From Bacillota bacterium (GTDB lineage Bacteria; Bacillota; Clostridia; Oscillospirales; QAMX01), in assembly GCA_029778935.1 (NCBI GenBank), contig JAKPBM010000267.1, forward strand, positions 1 through 6,319: a stretch of 6,319 nucleotides of DNA, read 5' to 3'. Both the position numbers and the translations under genes were made by a program. Of this stretch, positions 1 through 4,757 are shown in pieces. Below the pieces are notes generated by a model. The model was not told where the DNA came from, ran no database searches, and was given only the letters and a program-made list of their open reading frames with translations. Within the stretch, counting starts at the first letter, position 1. Every line of letters begins with the position of its first letter.

Positions 1-648
1 ACGGCTGATTTTGCCCAGTGCGTTGTCCAGCGGCCGTATATCGCCGCCGTGGGCGCGTATGTCGACGTGCTGGAGCCGGACACAACGTACTTTTGGCGCG
101 TCACTGCCCGAAATGTGGCGGGGGAAACGGTAACGTCCGAGGTGTTTTCCTTTACGACGGGCAAAGCCGAAGCGCTTACGCCGAAAATCCTCACCTTCTC
201 CTACAAGGCGGGCGACCCTGCGCCGGTAAACGGGCAGGCGCTTCGCGTCTACCTGCACCGGCAGCTTATGGCGGAAGTGCCCCTAGCGGCGGGCGGCGAC
301 TGGCAGACCTTCTCGCTGGATCTGACGGAAGCCATTGGCTTTAGCAAAACGGCGGGCATCAAAATCTCCCTCTATAAGCCCGGCACGGACGCGGTGGAGT
401 CGGTGCTGTACATCGACGACGTGGCGATGACGGGCAGCCTGGAGCCCTTGGCGGACTTTACGGAGGAAACGGGTTACCTCTGGGGCGAACCCCTGTGGTA
501 TGCCAAGCGCAGCCAGAGCCGCTTTGAGGAGGGCATGGTCAAGCTGCGCCATCCGACGCAGCAGGAGGTGCGCATCTACACCTCGTACATTAGCAAGGAA
601 GTAAAGGGCATCGAGTCCAGTTTGGATATCGGTTTTTCGTTCCCGTAA
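1..648 (+). CDS. Secreted Fn3-containing protein, C-terminal part (5' end outside window)
   Basis: The frame is open from the window edge to a TAA at 646-648, so only the last 215 residues are seen. The first 55 or so residues are the end of a fibronectin type III domain: LEPDTTYFWRVTARNVAGE followed by a final FSFTT strand is the usual F/G-strand pattern. Next comes a beta-rich segment of about 85 residues, from ILTFSY to YIDDVAMTG. Its features (a DWQTF-type strand, then LYIDDV) resemble the jelly-roll of galactose-binding or carbohydrate-binding modules. The last 65 residues (WGEPLWYAKRSQSRF to the end) match no family I recognise. No LPxTG motif, SLH repeat or terminal membrane helix is present, so any wall anchor must lie upstream or be absent. 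Fn3 plus CBM-like modules suggest an extracellular polysaccharide-acting or adhesive protein; the catalytic part, if any, is outside the window. A strong terminator follows 8 nt after the stop. Domain type is fairly sure; function is not. Confidence 0.8.
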   Translation, partial: TADFAQCVVQRPYIAAVGAYVDVLEPDTTYFWRVTARNVAGETVTSEVFSFTTGKAEALTPKILTFSYKAGDPAPVNGQALRVYLHRQLMAEVPLAAGGDWQTFSLDLTEAIGFSKTAGIKISLYKPGTDAVESVLYIDDVAMTGSLEPLADFTEETGYLWGEPLWYAKRSQSRFEEGMVKLRHPTQQEVRIYTSYISKEVKGIESSLDIGFSFP

Positions 649-655
649 TGAATAT

Positions 656-689
656 GCCGGGGAAAGCGGCTGGCTTTCCCCGGCTTTTT
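656..689 (+). terminator. Rho-independent terminator of the Fn3 protein gene
   Basis: A perfect 12-bp stem (656-667 with 673-684, GCCGGGGAAAGC and its complement) with a 5-nt loop is followed by five T (685-689). It begins 8 nt after the stop codon and ends the upstream transcript. Confidence 0.93.
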
Positions 690-718
690 GGTTGAGGGAT
701 TGCCGTTTGCAGCAGAAA

Positions 719-918
719 CGCAACTAGGGCGGCTACATTGACCGGGTTTGGGGCGCCGTTCCGAGGATACAGTTAGGGGCGTTGCCGTTCCGTAGACCCG
801 GAGGGGGGCGCCAGTGCTACGAAAAACTGTTGGGGCGCCGTCATATCCGTAAACCCGGTTAGGGGCGTTGCCGTTGGAAATTCCTTAGACCCAGTTGGGA
901 GCGCCATCTCCGGTATGG
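719..918. repeat. Degenerate G-rich tandem repeat, about 28-nt unit, 6-7 copies
   Basis: Successive units begin near 721, 744, 771, 800, 828, 857 and 893. The shared pattern is (A/G)GTTNGGGGCG(C/TTG)CC, then a variable middle, then CGTAGACCC or CGTAAACCC. Units 771-799 and 857-892 share AGGGGCGTTGCCGTT and end in TAGACCC; units 744-770 and 828-856 share TTGGGGCGCCGT. Unit length varies from 23 to 36 nt, mainly because of an insertion in the 857 unit. No open frame with protein-like composition crosses the array. It lies between the terminators of two converging transcripts, so it looks like an intergenic repeat rather than part of a gene. It resembles the AGGGGCG-type intergenic repeats I associate with clostridial genomes, but that link is from memory only. 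Confidence 0.6.
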
Positions 919-921
919 CTT

Positions 922-969
922 TTCCTGCGAATAAGTCGGCGTTTCTGCGCGAAGCTGTTTAAGCAGGAA
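922..969. repeat. 7-bp inverted repeat with 34-nt spacer
   Basis: TTCCTGC at 922-928 is the exact complement of GCAGGAA at 963-969. It sits just after the tandem array in a gene-free stretch. It may be chance; no T-tract follows. Confidence 0.3.
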
Positions 970-973
970 CCCA

Positions 974-1007
974 GGGCCAAAAGAAGCGCATTCGCCTTCT
1001 TTTGCCC
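974..1007. repeat. Hairpin-forming inverted repeat between convergent transcripts
   Basis: GGGC(C)AAAAGAAG at 974-986 pairs with CTTCTTTTGCCC at 996-1007: 12 bp with one bulged C and a 9-nt loop. No U-tract follows on either strand, so it is not a typical terminator. It lies downstream of both converging genes and could act as an mRNA 3'-end stabiliser or a weak backup terminator. Confidence 0.5.
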
Positions 1008-1024
1008 GTCGGCATAAGGCCATG

Positions 1025-1064
1025 AAAAATAAAACGGCGCGCCTGCAAATGGCACACCGTTTTT
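1025..1064 (-). terminator. Terminator of the azlC-azlD-ybaK operon
   Basis: On the minus strand ACGGTGTGCC pairs with GGCGCGCCGT (10 bp with two G-U pairs, extended by A-T pairs) across a 7-nt loop (1044-1050). A T-rich tail TTTTATTTTT follows. It starts a few bases after the ybaK stop. Confidence 0.85.
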
Positions 1065-1067
1065 GCT

Positions 1068-1538
1068 TTATTCCACTTCCTTACAGACGTCCACCCACTC
1101 GGGCCGGCCGCACACCGCTTCCAGCTCGTCCAGCGTCAGCCCGATGGCGCTGTTGGCGCTGCCGCAGGCGGGGTACACAAGGTCGTACCGCTTTAGTGAC
1201 GCGTCCAGGTAGATTCTTACCCCCGGGTTTACGGCAAAGGGGCACACCCCGCCCACGGGATGCCCGATGAGGGCGACGGCTTCCTCGGGCGAAAGCATCT
1301 TCGCTTTTTCCCCGAAGCGGGCTTTGTACTTCTGGTTGTCGATTTTCACATACCCGGCCGCCACAATCAGGATGGGGCCGTCTTTGGTCAGGAACGAAAG
1401 GGTTTTGGCAATCCGCCCCGGCTCGCAGCCGATGGCTTTGGCCGCCAGCTCCACCGTGGCGCTGGACACGTCGAAGGTGAGAACGCGGTGCTCCATGCCC
1501 CTTTCGGCAAAAAAGGCGCGTACTTCAGCAAGTCCCAT
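1068..1538 (-). CDS. ybaK: YbaK/EbsC-family aminoacyl-tRNA editing protein (Cys-tRNA(Pro) deacylase type)
   Basis: This 156-residue protein is a single YbaK/ProRS-editing domain, close to the usual 155-160 residues. Family members hydrolyse mischarged tRNA in the cytoplasm; the best-studied ones clear Cys-tRNA(Pro). Visible landmarks are the conserved lysine in IAKTLSFL (Lys45), the VKIDNQKYK segment, GHPVGGVCPF (residues 92-101), where the family usually has a Gly after PF and here has Ala, and GSANSAIGLT near residues 126-135. I chose the ATG at 1536-1538 because AAGGAAGG lies 5-6 nt before it. A TTG start 33 nt upstream is in frame but would overlap azlD and lacks such a site. Only 13 nt separate it from the azlD stop, and they hold its ribosome binding site, so it is the last gene of the azl operon. 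The family assignment is firm. Which amino acid is edited (cysteine, alanine or another) cannot be read from the sequence. Confidence 0.92.
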   Translation of the reverse strand: MGLAEVRAFFAERGMEHRVLTFDVSSATVELAAKAIGCEPGRIAKTLSFLTKDGPILIVAAGYVKIDNQKYKARFGEKAKMLSPEEAVALIGHPVGGVCPFAVNPGVRIYLDASLKRYDLVYPACGSANSAIGLTLDELEAVCGRPEWVDVCKEVE

Positions 1539-1551
1539 AGTATCCTTCCTT

Positions 1552-1878
1552 TCAGGCAAAGACCCTGACAAGCGCCATATACAAAGCGGTGCCTCCGGCG
1601 ATGCTAATCAGGGTGTTTTTCTTCCATTTGTGCAAAATATAGACAAACAGCAGCGAGATGCCCTCCGGCGCGCCGTAGGGCGGGGCGGGGGGCCATACGT
1701 CTTTCAGCGAGTAGACCACCAGCAGCCCCATCATGGCATAGGGCAGAACGCTTCCCAGCTTCCGCACCCATTGGGGAGGGTCTTTCGTGTCGGGAAACAG
1801 CAGAAAGGGCAGTACGCGGGTCACAAGCGTTCCCAGAGCGACGGCCAAAATGGTGATTACGGCCTGGGTATGGCTCAT
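1552..1878 (-). CDS. azlD: AzlD-family branched-chain amino acid transport subunit
   Basis: This 108-residue integral membrane protein is the small partner of AzlC; in Bacillus subtilis the AzlCD pair exports branched-chain amino acids and analogues such as 4-azaleucine. It has the family's TRVLPFLLF motif (residues 20-28), LPYAMMGLLVVYSLKD (45-60) in the second helix, and a C-terminal helix pair around KKNTLISIAGGTALYMALV. The length matches the family (about 100-110). Its ATG overlaps the azlC stop by 4 nt (ATGA, 1875-1878), a layout typical of translational coupling and equal subunit supply. Purine-rich AGGGGG and GGGAGG stretches precede the start. I see no defect. Confidence 0.93.
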   Translation of the reverse strand: MSHTQAVITILAVALGTLVTRVLPFLLFPDTKDPPQWVRKLGSVLPYAMMGLLVVYSLKDVWPPAPPYGAPEGISLLFVYILHKWKKNTLISIAGGTALYMALVRVFA

Positions 1879-2585
1879 CCTCCCGCACCCCCTTTGGAAA
1901 ACCGGCTATCCGCCAGGAAAAACAGCAGAATCAGCCCCATGGCCGGCGGCAAAAAGCCGTCCTTCCCGAACAGCACCAGGCTAAGCGCCGCCGCGCCCGC
2001 ACCGGCCAGCCCCGGGATACGGTGTTTTTTCTCCTCCCAGAGATTTAGAAAGATGACAAAAAACAGCGCCGTCATAACAAACTCGATGCCGCCGGCGTTT
2101 AATTGCGTGAGCCTGGATAGCCCCAGGGCCAGAAGGCTTCCGACCAGAGAGCCGGCGACCCAGTAGCTTTGGTTTAACAGGGAGAGGAAAAAATAGAACC
2201 TGCCGGAATCGACACCCTCCGGGCAGGCGGCGGAACAGGCAATGGAGAAGGTTTCGTCCGTTAAGGCAAAGACGAGGTAGGGCTTGCATTTGCCCTTGCC
2301 CCGGTATTTTTCCAGCATAGACAGGCCATAAAACAGGTGCCGCGCGTTTATCATCAGCGCCATTCCAAGGGCGTACACGGGCTGAAACGCGCCCAGCAGA
2401 AGCTGAACGGTCACAAACTGCATGGAACCGGCGTAAATGCACAGACTCATAAGCAGCGAATACCATACGGGAAAGCCCTTGCTTCCCATGAGAAACCCAA
2501 AAGAAGTCCCCAGAAACAAGTATCCCGTCAACACGGGTATGGTTAGCGGGAAAGCGGCTGCGAGCGCTTTCCGGTTGGGTGACAT
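1875..2585 (-). CDS. azlC: AzlC-family branched-chain amino acid exporter, large subunit
   Basis: This 236-residue protein is the large membrane subunit of the AzlCD exporter. Family marks are GTSFGFLMGSKGFP (26-39), SLCIYAGSMQFVTVQLL (47-63), NARHLFYGLSML (80-91), LTDETFS (108-114) and GIEFVMTALFF (166-176). Hydrophobic segments are spread along the whole length, and length is normal for the family (about 230-250). Start: ATG at 2583-2585 with GAGGTG 5-6 nt upstream. It is the first gene of the operon, driven by a consensus promoter 35-62 nt upstream. The short leader (about 25 nt) leaves no room for a T-box or riboswitch, and no Lrp-family (azlB-like) regulator gene is adjacent, unlike in B. 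subtilis. The substrate is inferred from the family; AzlC relatives may carry other small amino acids. Confidence 0.94.
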   Translation of the reverse strand: MSPNRKALAAAFPLTIPVLTGYLFLGTSFGFLMGSKGFPVWYSLLMSLCIYAGSMQFVTVQLLLGAFQPVYALGMALMINARHLFYGLSMLEKYRGKGKCKPYLVFALTDETFSIACSAACPEGVDSGRFYFFLSLLNQSYWVAGSLVGSLLALGLSRLTQLNAGGIEFVMTALFFVIFLNLWEEKKHRIPGLAGAGAAALSLVLFGKDGFLPPAMGLILLFFLADSRFSKGGAGG

Positions 2586-2619
2586 AAAAACACCTCGGTA
2601 TGTACAGACTTAATGTATA

Positions 2620-2647
2620 ATTATACAGCGGTTGCCATATTTGTCAA
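2620..2647 (-). promoter_or_regulatory. Sigma-A promoter of azlC-azlD-ybaK
   Basis: On the minus strand a perfect TTGACA (2642-2647) and a perfect TATAAT (2620-2625) are separated by 16 bp. Transcription should start near 2613, giving a leader of about 28 nt ahead of the azlC ATG. Consensus hexamers suggest strong, basal expression unless repressed; I see no clear operator. Confidence 0.88.
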
Positions 2648-2786
2648 GCGTTGCCGGAAAGTCTGAACAGGCCGCTGGATGGGGGGAAGAAGAGCGAACC
2701 GGCCGTTTTCGCAGAAAAAAACGAAGTTTTGCGCAGATTTGGCGGGGTTTTAAGCTTATCCTGCCGGGATTGCCATGACAATCGGC
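2648..2786. other. Divergent intergenic stretch without a recognisable gene
   Basis: This lies between the azlC promoter and the tRNA promoter. It contains only an imperfect direct repeat (GTTTTCGCAGA near 2705 and GTTTTGCGCAGA near 2726) and no protein-like frame. A 68-codon frame at 2651-2857 lacks a good ribosome binding site and runs into the tRNA, so I do not call it. Confidence 0.5.
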
Positions 2787-2815
2787 TTGACTTTTTTACG
2801 TCCTTGTGCTACCAT
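2787..2815 (+). promoter_or_regulatory. Probable promoter of the tRNA-Leu gene
   Basis: TTGACT (2787-2792), a 17-bp spacer, then TACCAT (2810-2815) preceded by TG one base upstream (2807-2808), i.e. an extended -10. CATAAT at 2813-2818 is a better hexamer but would need a 20-bp spacer. Either way transcription would start just before the tRNA at 2831. Confidence 0.55.
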
Positions 2816-2830
2816 AATACTGTTAAATGT

Positions 2831-2916
2831 GCCGCTGTGACGAAATGGCAGACGTAACGGACTTAAAATCCGTGGGTAGAAATACCGTGCCGGTTCAAGT
2901 CCGGCCAGCGGCACCA
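2831..2916 (+). tRNA. tRNA-Leu, anticodon TAA (reads UUA)
   Basis: The full cloverleaf can be drawn. The acceptor stem GCCGCTG (2831-2837) pairs with CAGCGGC (2906-2912), followed by discriminator A2913 and an encoded CCA (2914-2916). The anticodon stem ACGGA/TCCGT (2857-2861, 2869-2873) encloses loop CTTAAAA with TAA at 2864-2866. The long variable arm GGTA-GAAA-TACC (2875-2886) is typical of class II tRNAs. The T stem GCCGG/CCGGC (2889-2893, 2901-2905) encloses TTCAAGT. A73 is the leucine discriminator. The gene stands alone with its own promoter and terminator. Confidence 0.97.
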
Positions 2917-2921
2917 AAAGC

Positions 2922-2957
2922 AAAACAGCGAACCGGAAGCCCGGTTCGCTGTTTTTT
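2922..2957 (+). terminator. Terminator of tRNA-Leu
   Basis: A perfect 15-bp inverted repeat (2922-2936 with 2941-2955, core CAGCGAACCGG) has an AAGC loop, with six T at 2952-2957. It starts 6 nt after the tRNA CCA and isolates the tRNA transcript from the next gene. Confidence 0.93.
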
Positions 2958-2994
2958 GCATACCAGCAACGGCCGTATCGCGGCCCTGCCCATA

Positions 2995-3022
2995 ACATGT
3001 GCCCTTGCTAAAGCATAGTATG
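2995..3022 (+). promoter_or_regulatory. Possible sporulation-type (sigma-K-like) promoter of the surface protein gene
   Basis: AC at 2995-2996, then 17 bp, then CATAGTATG (3014-3022). The B. subtilis sigma-K pattern is AC, 16-17 bp, CATANNNTA, so this fits except for the last base. A start near 3029 would leave a leader of about 24 nt containing the ribosome binding site. No good sigma-A promoter is seen between the tRNA terminator and the gene; the nearest -10 candidate is TAGTAT (3016-3021) with a poor -35. The motif is short, so chance is a real possibility. Confidence 0.3.
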
Positions 3023-3040
3023 GTAGCGAAAACCAATTAA

Positions 3041-3045
3041 GAGGG
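3041..3045 (+). promoter_or_regulatory. Ribosome binding site of the BclA-like gene
   Basis: GAGGG ends 7 nt before the ATG at 3053 and fixes that start. Confidence 0.75.
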
Positions 3046-3052
3046 TCAAGTT

Positions 3053-4264
3053 ATGGCTAATATTATATTGCATGTGCAAAAAACAAACACGGATTTTGTG
3101 CCCGACGGGCAGAATCTGATTTTCGACCAGGTTATCGTGGAAGAGGGCGTGGCGTACACGCCGGGCACCGGCGAAATCCTTCTTCCGGACGAAGGTATGT
3201 ATATAGTGGACTGGAACGTCGTCACCCAGTCGGCCACCGGCACGACAAGCGTTTCCTTTAAGCTGGTTTCCGCCGCCGGGGCGGAGTTTTTAAGCAATAT
3301 GCCGTCCAAAACAGGCAATCTGACCGGCATTGCGACGCTGCAGGCCGAACCCATGACGCAGCTGTCGCTGGTCAACATCTCCAACGGCCCGGTGTACTTT
3401 TCCGGTTCCATGGCCGTAAAGGCCAGCCTGCGCATTTTTAAGCTGGATCTGCCGACAGACGACGCCCGCTGCTTTGCGCTGGAACAGTTCGGCTTCGTGC
3501 TGGACCAGCTGGTGCAGCTGTACCCCGAAGCGGCCGTTACCATCTTTTCCACCCGTTTGGGGGCTGTTTCCGGCGGACTCCTGGGAGTATACCGGGCGCC
3601 GGATGCCAGCGTGCCCATGATGGTCATCGGCGACCCGCCGACGCTGATCAACATCGACAAAATCGTGGCTTTGTACTTCCCTAACAGCGTGTACGACGAT
3701 TCCATCACGTACCTTACGCCGCCGGACCCGTTCCCGCAGTCCTGCGAGACGGACATTATCAAAAACATTTACAGCTACATTTCCGTCGGCGACAACGTCA
3801 CCGTGACGGGCGGGCCTTCCGTGTCGGCCACCGGCGATGTGACCAAGAACGAGTACGGCATCATCGTGTTTGCCGACGACACGTCCACCATCTTCGTGTA
3901 CACGCCGAATGTGTTCTCCGTCACCATCAACGAGGAGGAAAACGGCCTGATGGAACAGCAGGCGGAGCAGGAGGCAAAAGGGAGTTCCATTATCATCAGC
4001 GGATTAGGTACAGCCAGTACCCTGCGCCGGCGGCCAAAGCGCCCGCCAGTCCGAACACCGTTTCCATCATGGTATCCACCAGGCCGGGCGGCTGCAGAGC
4101 GCTGCCCGGCTGGTGATTTATTGCGGAGCTGCGTTTCTGCCAGCGCTGATGGTCCGTACGGGCCAGGCAGTCCACGGCGAACTCAAGAACCTCGACCACG
4201 GTCTGCAGGGCAAGGGAAAAGGAAACGGCAAAAACCAAAACGCCTGCGACTTCCGCCCGGATGA
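3053..4264 (+). CDS. BclA C-terminal-domain-like surface protein with extra domain; 3' end overlaps the opposite gene
   Basis: The frame codes for 403 residues, of which about the first 310 look like real protein. Residues 15-131 resemble the TNF/C1q-like jelly-roll at the C-terminus of BclA-type spore-surface and collagen-like proteins: GVAYTPGTGEILLPDEGMY, VDWNVV, a central VSFKLVS strand, and LSLVNISNGPV. No collagen GXY repeat precedes it; the protein starts straight into the domain, and no signal peptide is visible. Residues 138-300 form a second region (CFALEQFGFVLDQLVQLYP, GDPPTLINIDKIVALYF, SITYLTPPDP, GDNVTVTGGPSVSATGDV, KNEYGIIVFAD) that I do not recognise. It looks like an alpha-beta part followed by a small beta barrel. 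An acidic EEENGLMEQQAEQEAKG tail follows. From about residue 317 the composition turns Arg/Pro-rich, exactly where the frame enters the antisense of the convergent membrane-protein gene (269 nt overlap), so these last 85 or so residues are doubtful. A one-base shift in the A/G run at 3976-3982 would give a TAG at 4005-4007. Role: probably spore or cell surface, inferred from the first domain. Confidence 0.75.
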   Translation: MANIILHVQKTNTDFVPDGQNLIFDQVIVEEGVAYTPGTGEILLPDEGMYIVDWNVVTQSATGTTSVSFKLVSAAGAEFLSNMPSKTGNLTGIATLQAEPMTQLSLVNISNGPVYFSGSMAVKASLRIFKLDLPTDDARCFALEQFGFVLDQLVQLYPEAAVTIFSTRLGAVSGGLLGVYRAPDASVPMMVIGDPPTLINIDKIVALYFPNSVYDDSITYLTPPDPFPQSCETDIIKNIYSYISVGDNVTVTGGPSVSATGDVTKNEYGIIVFADDTSTIFVYTPNVFSVTINEEENGLMEQQAEQEAKGSSIIISGLGTASTLRRRPKRPPVRTPFPSWYPPGRAAAERCPAGDLLRSCVSASADGPYGPGSPRRTQEPRPRSAGQGKRKRQKPKRLRLPPG

Positions 4265-4586
4265 GTTTTTCAGCCAGGGCGGCGCCAAAGCAGAAGAAGA
4301 GCACGCCGCAAAGAAAGTGCACCAGCCGGTCCCACCAGACGAGCATGTCGTAAAACTTATACCCCATGCCCAAAAACAGCGCCATAAAGAGAACGGTTTG
4401 GTACAAAACCTTCGTAAACGGGCTGAGGCGCATGTCCCCTAGGCCCAGCAGCCATGGCAGAAAGGTGAACGCCAGCGTGACGGCGGCCTGGAGAAGAATG
4501 CCGTATCGGCGCCGAAAAACCGCCGGTATGGCTAAAAGGACCACAAGAACCCGGATGCCGTTGGTAAAGTAGTTTGGAAACTCCAT
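3996..4586 (-). CDS. DUF2238/YjdF-like integral membrane protein
   Basis: This 196-residue hydrophobic protein has about six predicted membrane segments (roughly 10-23, 30-48, 58-75, 87-105, 112-130 and 172-194). Features I associate with the DUF2238/YjdF-type family are WWDRLVHFLCGVLFF (84-98), a VVEVLEFAVD stretch (130-139) and the closing LVDTMMETVFG helix (169-179) ending LYLIR. The family's biochemical role is unknown to me. I start at the ATG at 4584-4586 because GGAGGG lies 7 nt before it. A start at 4712 would add 42 residues without membrane or family character and would begin only a few bases from the promoter. The gene ends in three stops in a row (TGA TGA TAA on the minus strand, 3990-3998), so its C-terminus looks genuine. 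It converges on, and overlaps, the surface-protein frame, and no minus-strand terminator is evident after it. Confidence 0.82.
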   Translation of the reverse strand: MEFPNYFTNGIRVLVVLLAIPAVFRRRYGILLQAAVTLAFTFLPWLLGLGDMRLSPFTKVLYQTVLFMALFLGMGYKFYDMLVWWDRLVHFLCGVLFFCFGAALAEKLIRAEVAGVLVFAVSFSLALQTVVEVLEFAVDCLARTDHQRWQKRSSAINHQPGSALQPPGLVDTMMETVFGLAGALAAGAGYWLYLIR

Positions 4587-4717
4587 ATGAAAGCCCTCCG
4601 TTTCCTTTAGTATGGCGCGATTTCGGAAATTTAGCCGCTTGGGGGCGCAAGAGGGCGGTTGTTTTCGGTAATATGATGCTTGTGAGTAGTTTGAGACGTA
4701 GAATATAGCCATTTTAT

Positions 4718-4746
4718 ATTATAACGGCACGGGATGGCGCTGTCCC
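4718..4746 (-). promoter_or_regulatory. Probable promoter of the DUF2238-like gene
   Basis: On the minus strand TATAAT (4718-4723) is 17 bp from GGGACA (4741-4746), which matches the last four bases of TTGACA. Transcription would start near 4711, giving a leader of about 125 nt. The -35 hexamer and spacer are covered by the palindrome at 4723-4754. Confidence 0.55.
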
Positions 4747-4757
4747 GTGCCGTTTTT
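4723..4757 (+). terminator. Plus-strand terminator hairpin overlapping a minus-strand promoter
   Basis: AACGGCACGGGA (4723-4734) pairs perfectly with TCCCGTGCCGTT (4743-4754) across an 8-nt loop, and a T5 run ends at 4757. The T-run is only on the plus strand. No plus-strand gene ends nearby: the nearest plus-strand transcript is the surface protein at 3053. The same palindrome could also act as an operator for the minus-strand promoter it covers. Confidence 0.75.

Noticed and set aside
283..723. 146-codon minus-strand frame opposite the Fn3 protein
   Set aside because: Antisense shadow of a coding region; it crosses the terminator and has no ribosome binding site or family resemblance.
719..918. 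CRISPR array
   Set aside because: Units are contiguous and diverged, with no constant repeat separated by unique spacers, and no cas gene is present.
1267..2166. 299-codon plus-strand frame opposite ybaK-azlD-azlC
   Set aside because: It runs antisense across three well-supported genes and has shadow-type composition.
2831..2957. tRNA-Leu as an integration site of a mobile element
   Set aside because: No integrase and no repeated copy of the tRNA 3' end within the window; the tRNA is followed at once by its own terminator.
2756..2998. 80-codon minus-strand frame containing PLAGLEPARYFYPRILSPLR
   Set aside because: This is the well-known false protein obtained by translating the opposite strand of a tRNA-Leu gene; it also runs through the tRNA terminator.
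3946..3963. GCCTG/CAGGC pair as a minus-strand terminator for the DUF2238-like gene
   Set aside because: Only 5 bp with a long loop and four T; too weak, and inside the surface-protein coding sequence.
4587..4712. 42-residue N-terminal extension of the DUF2238-like protein (start at 4712)
   Set aside because: GGAGGG 7 nt before the ATG at 4586 is a much better start, and the extension has no membrane or family character.
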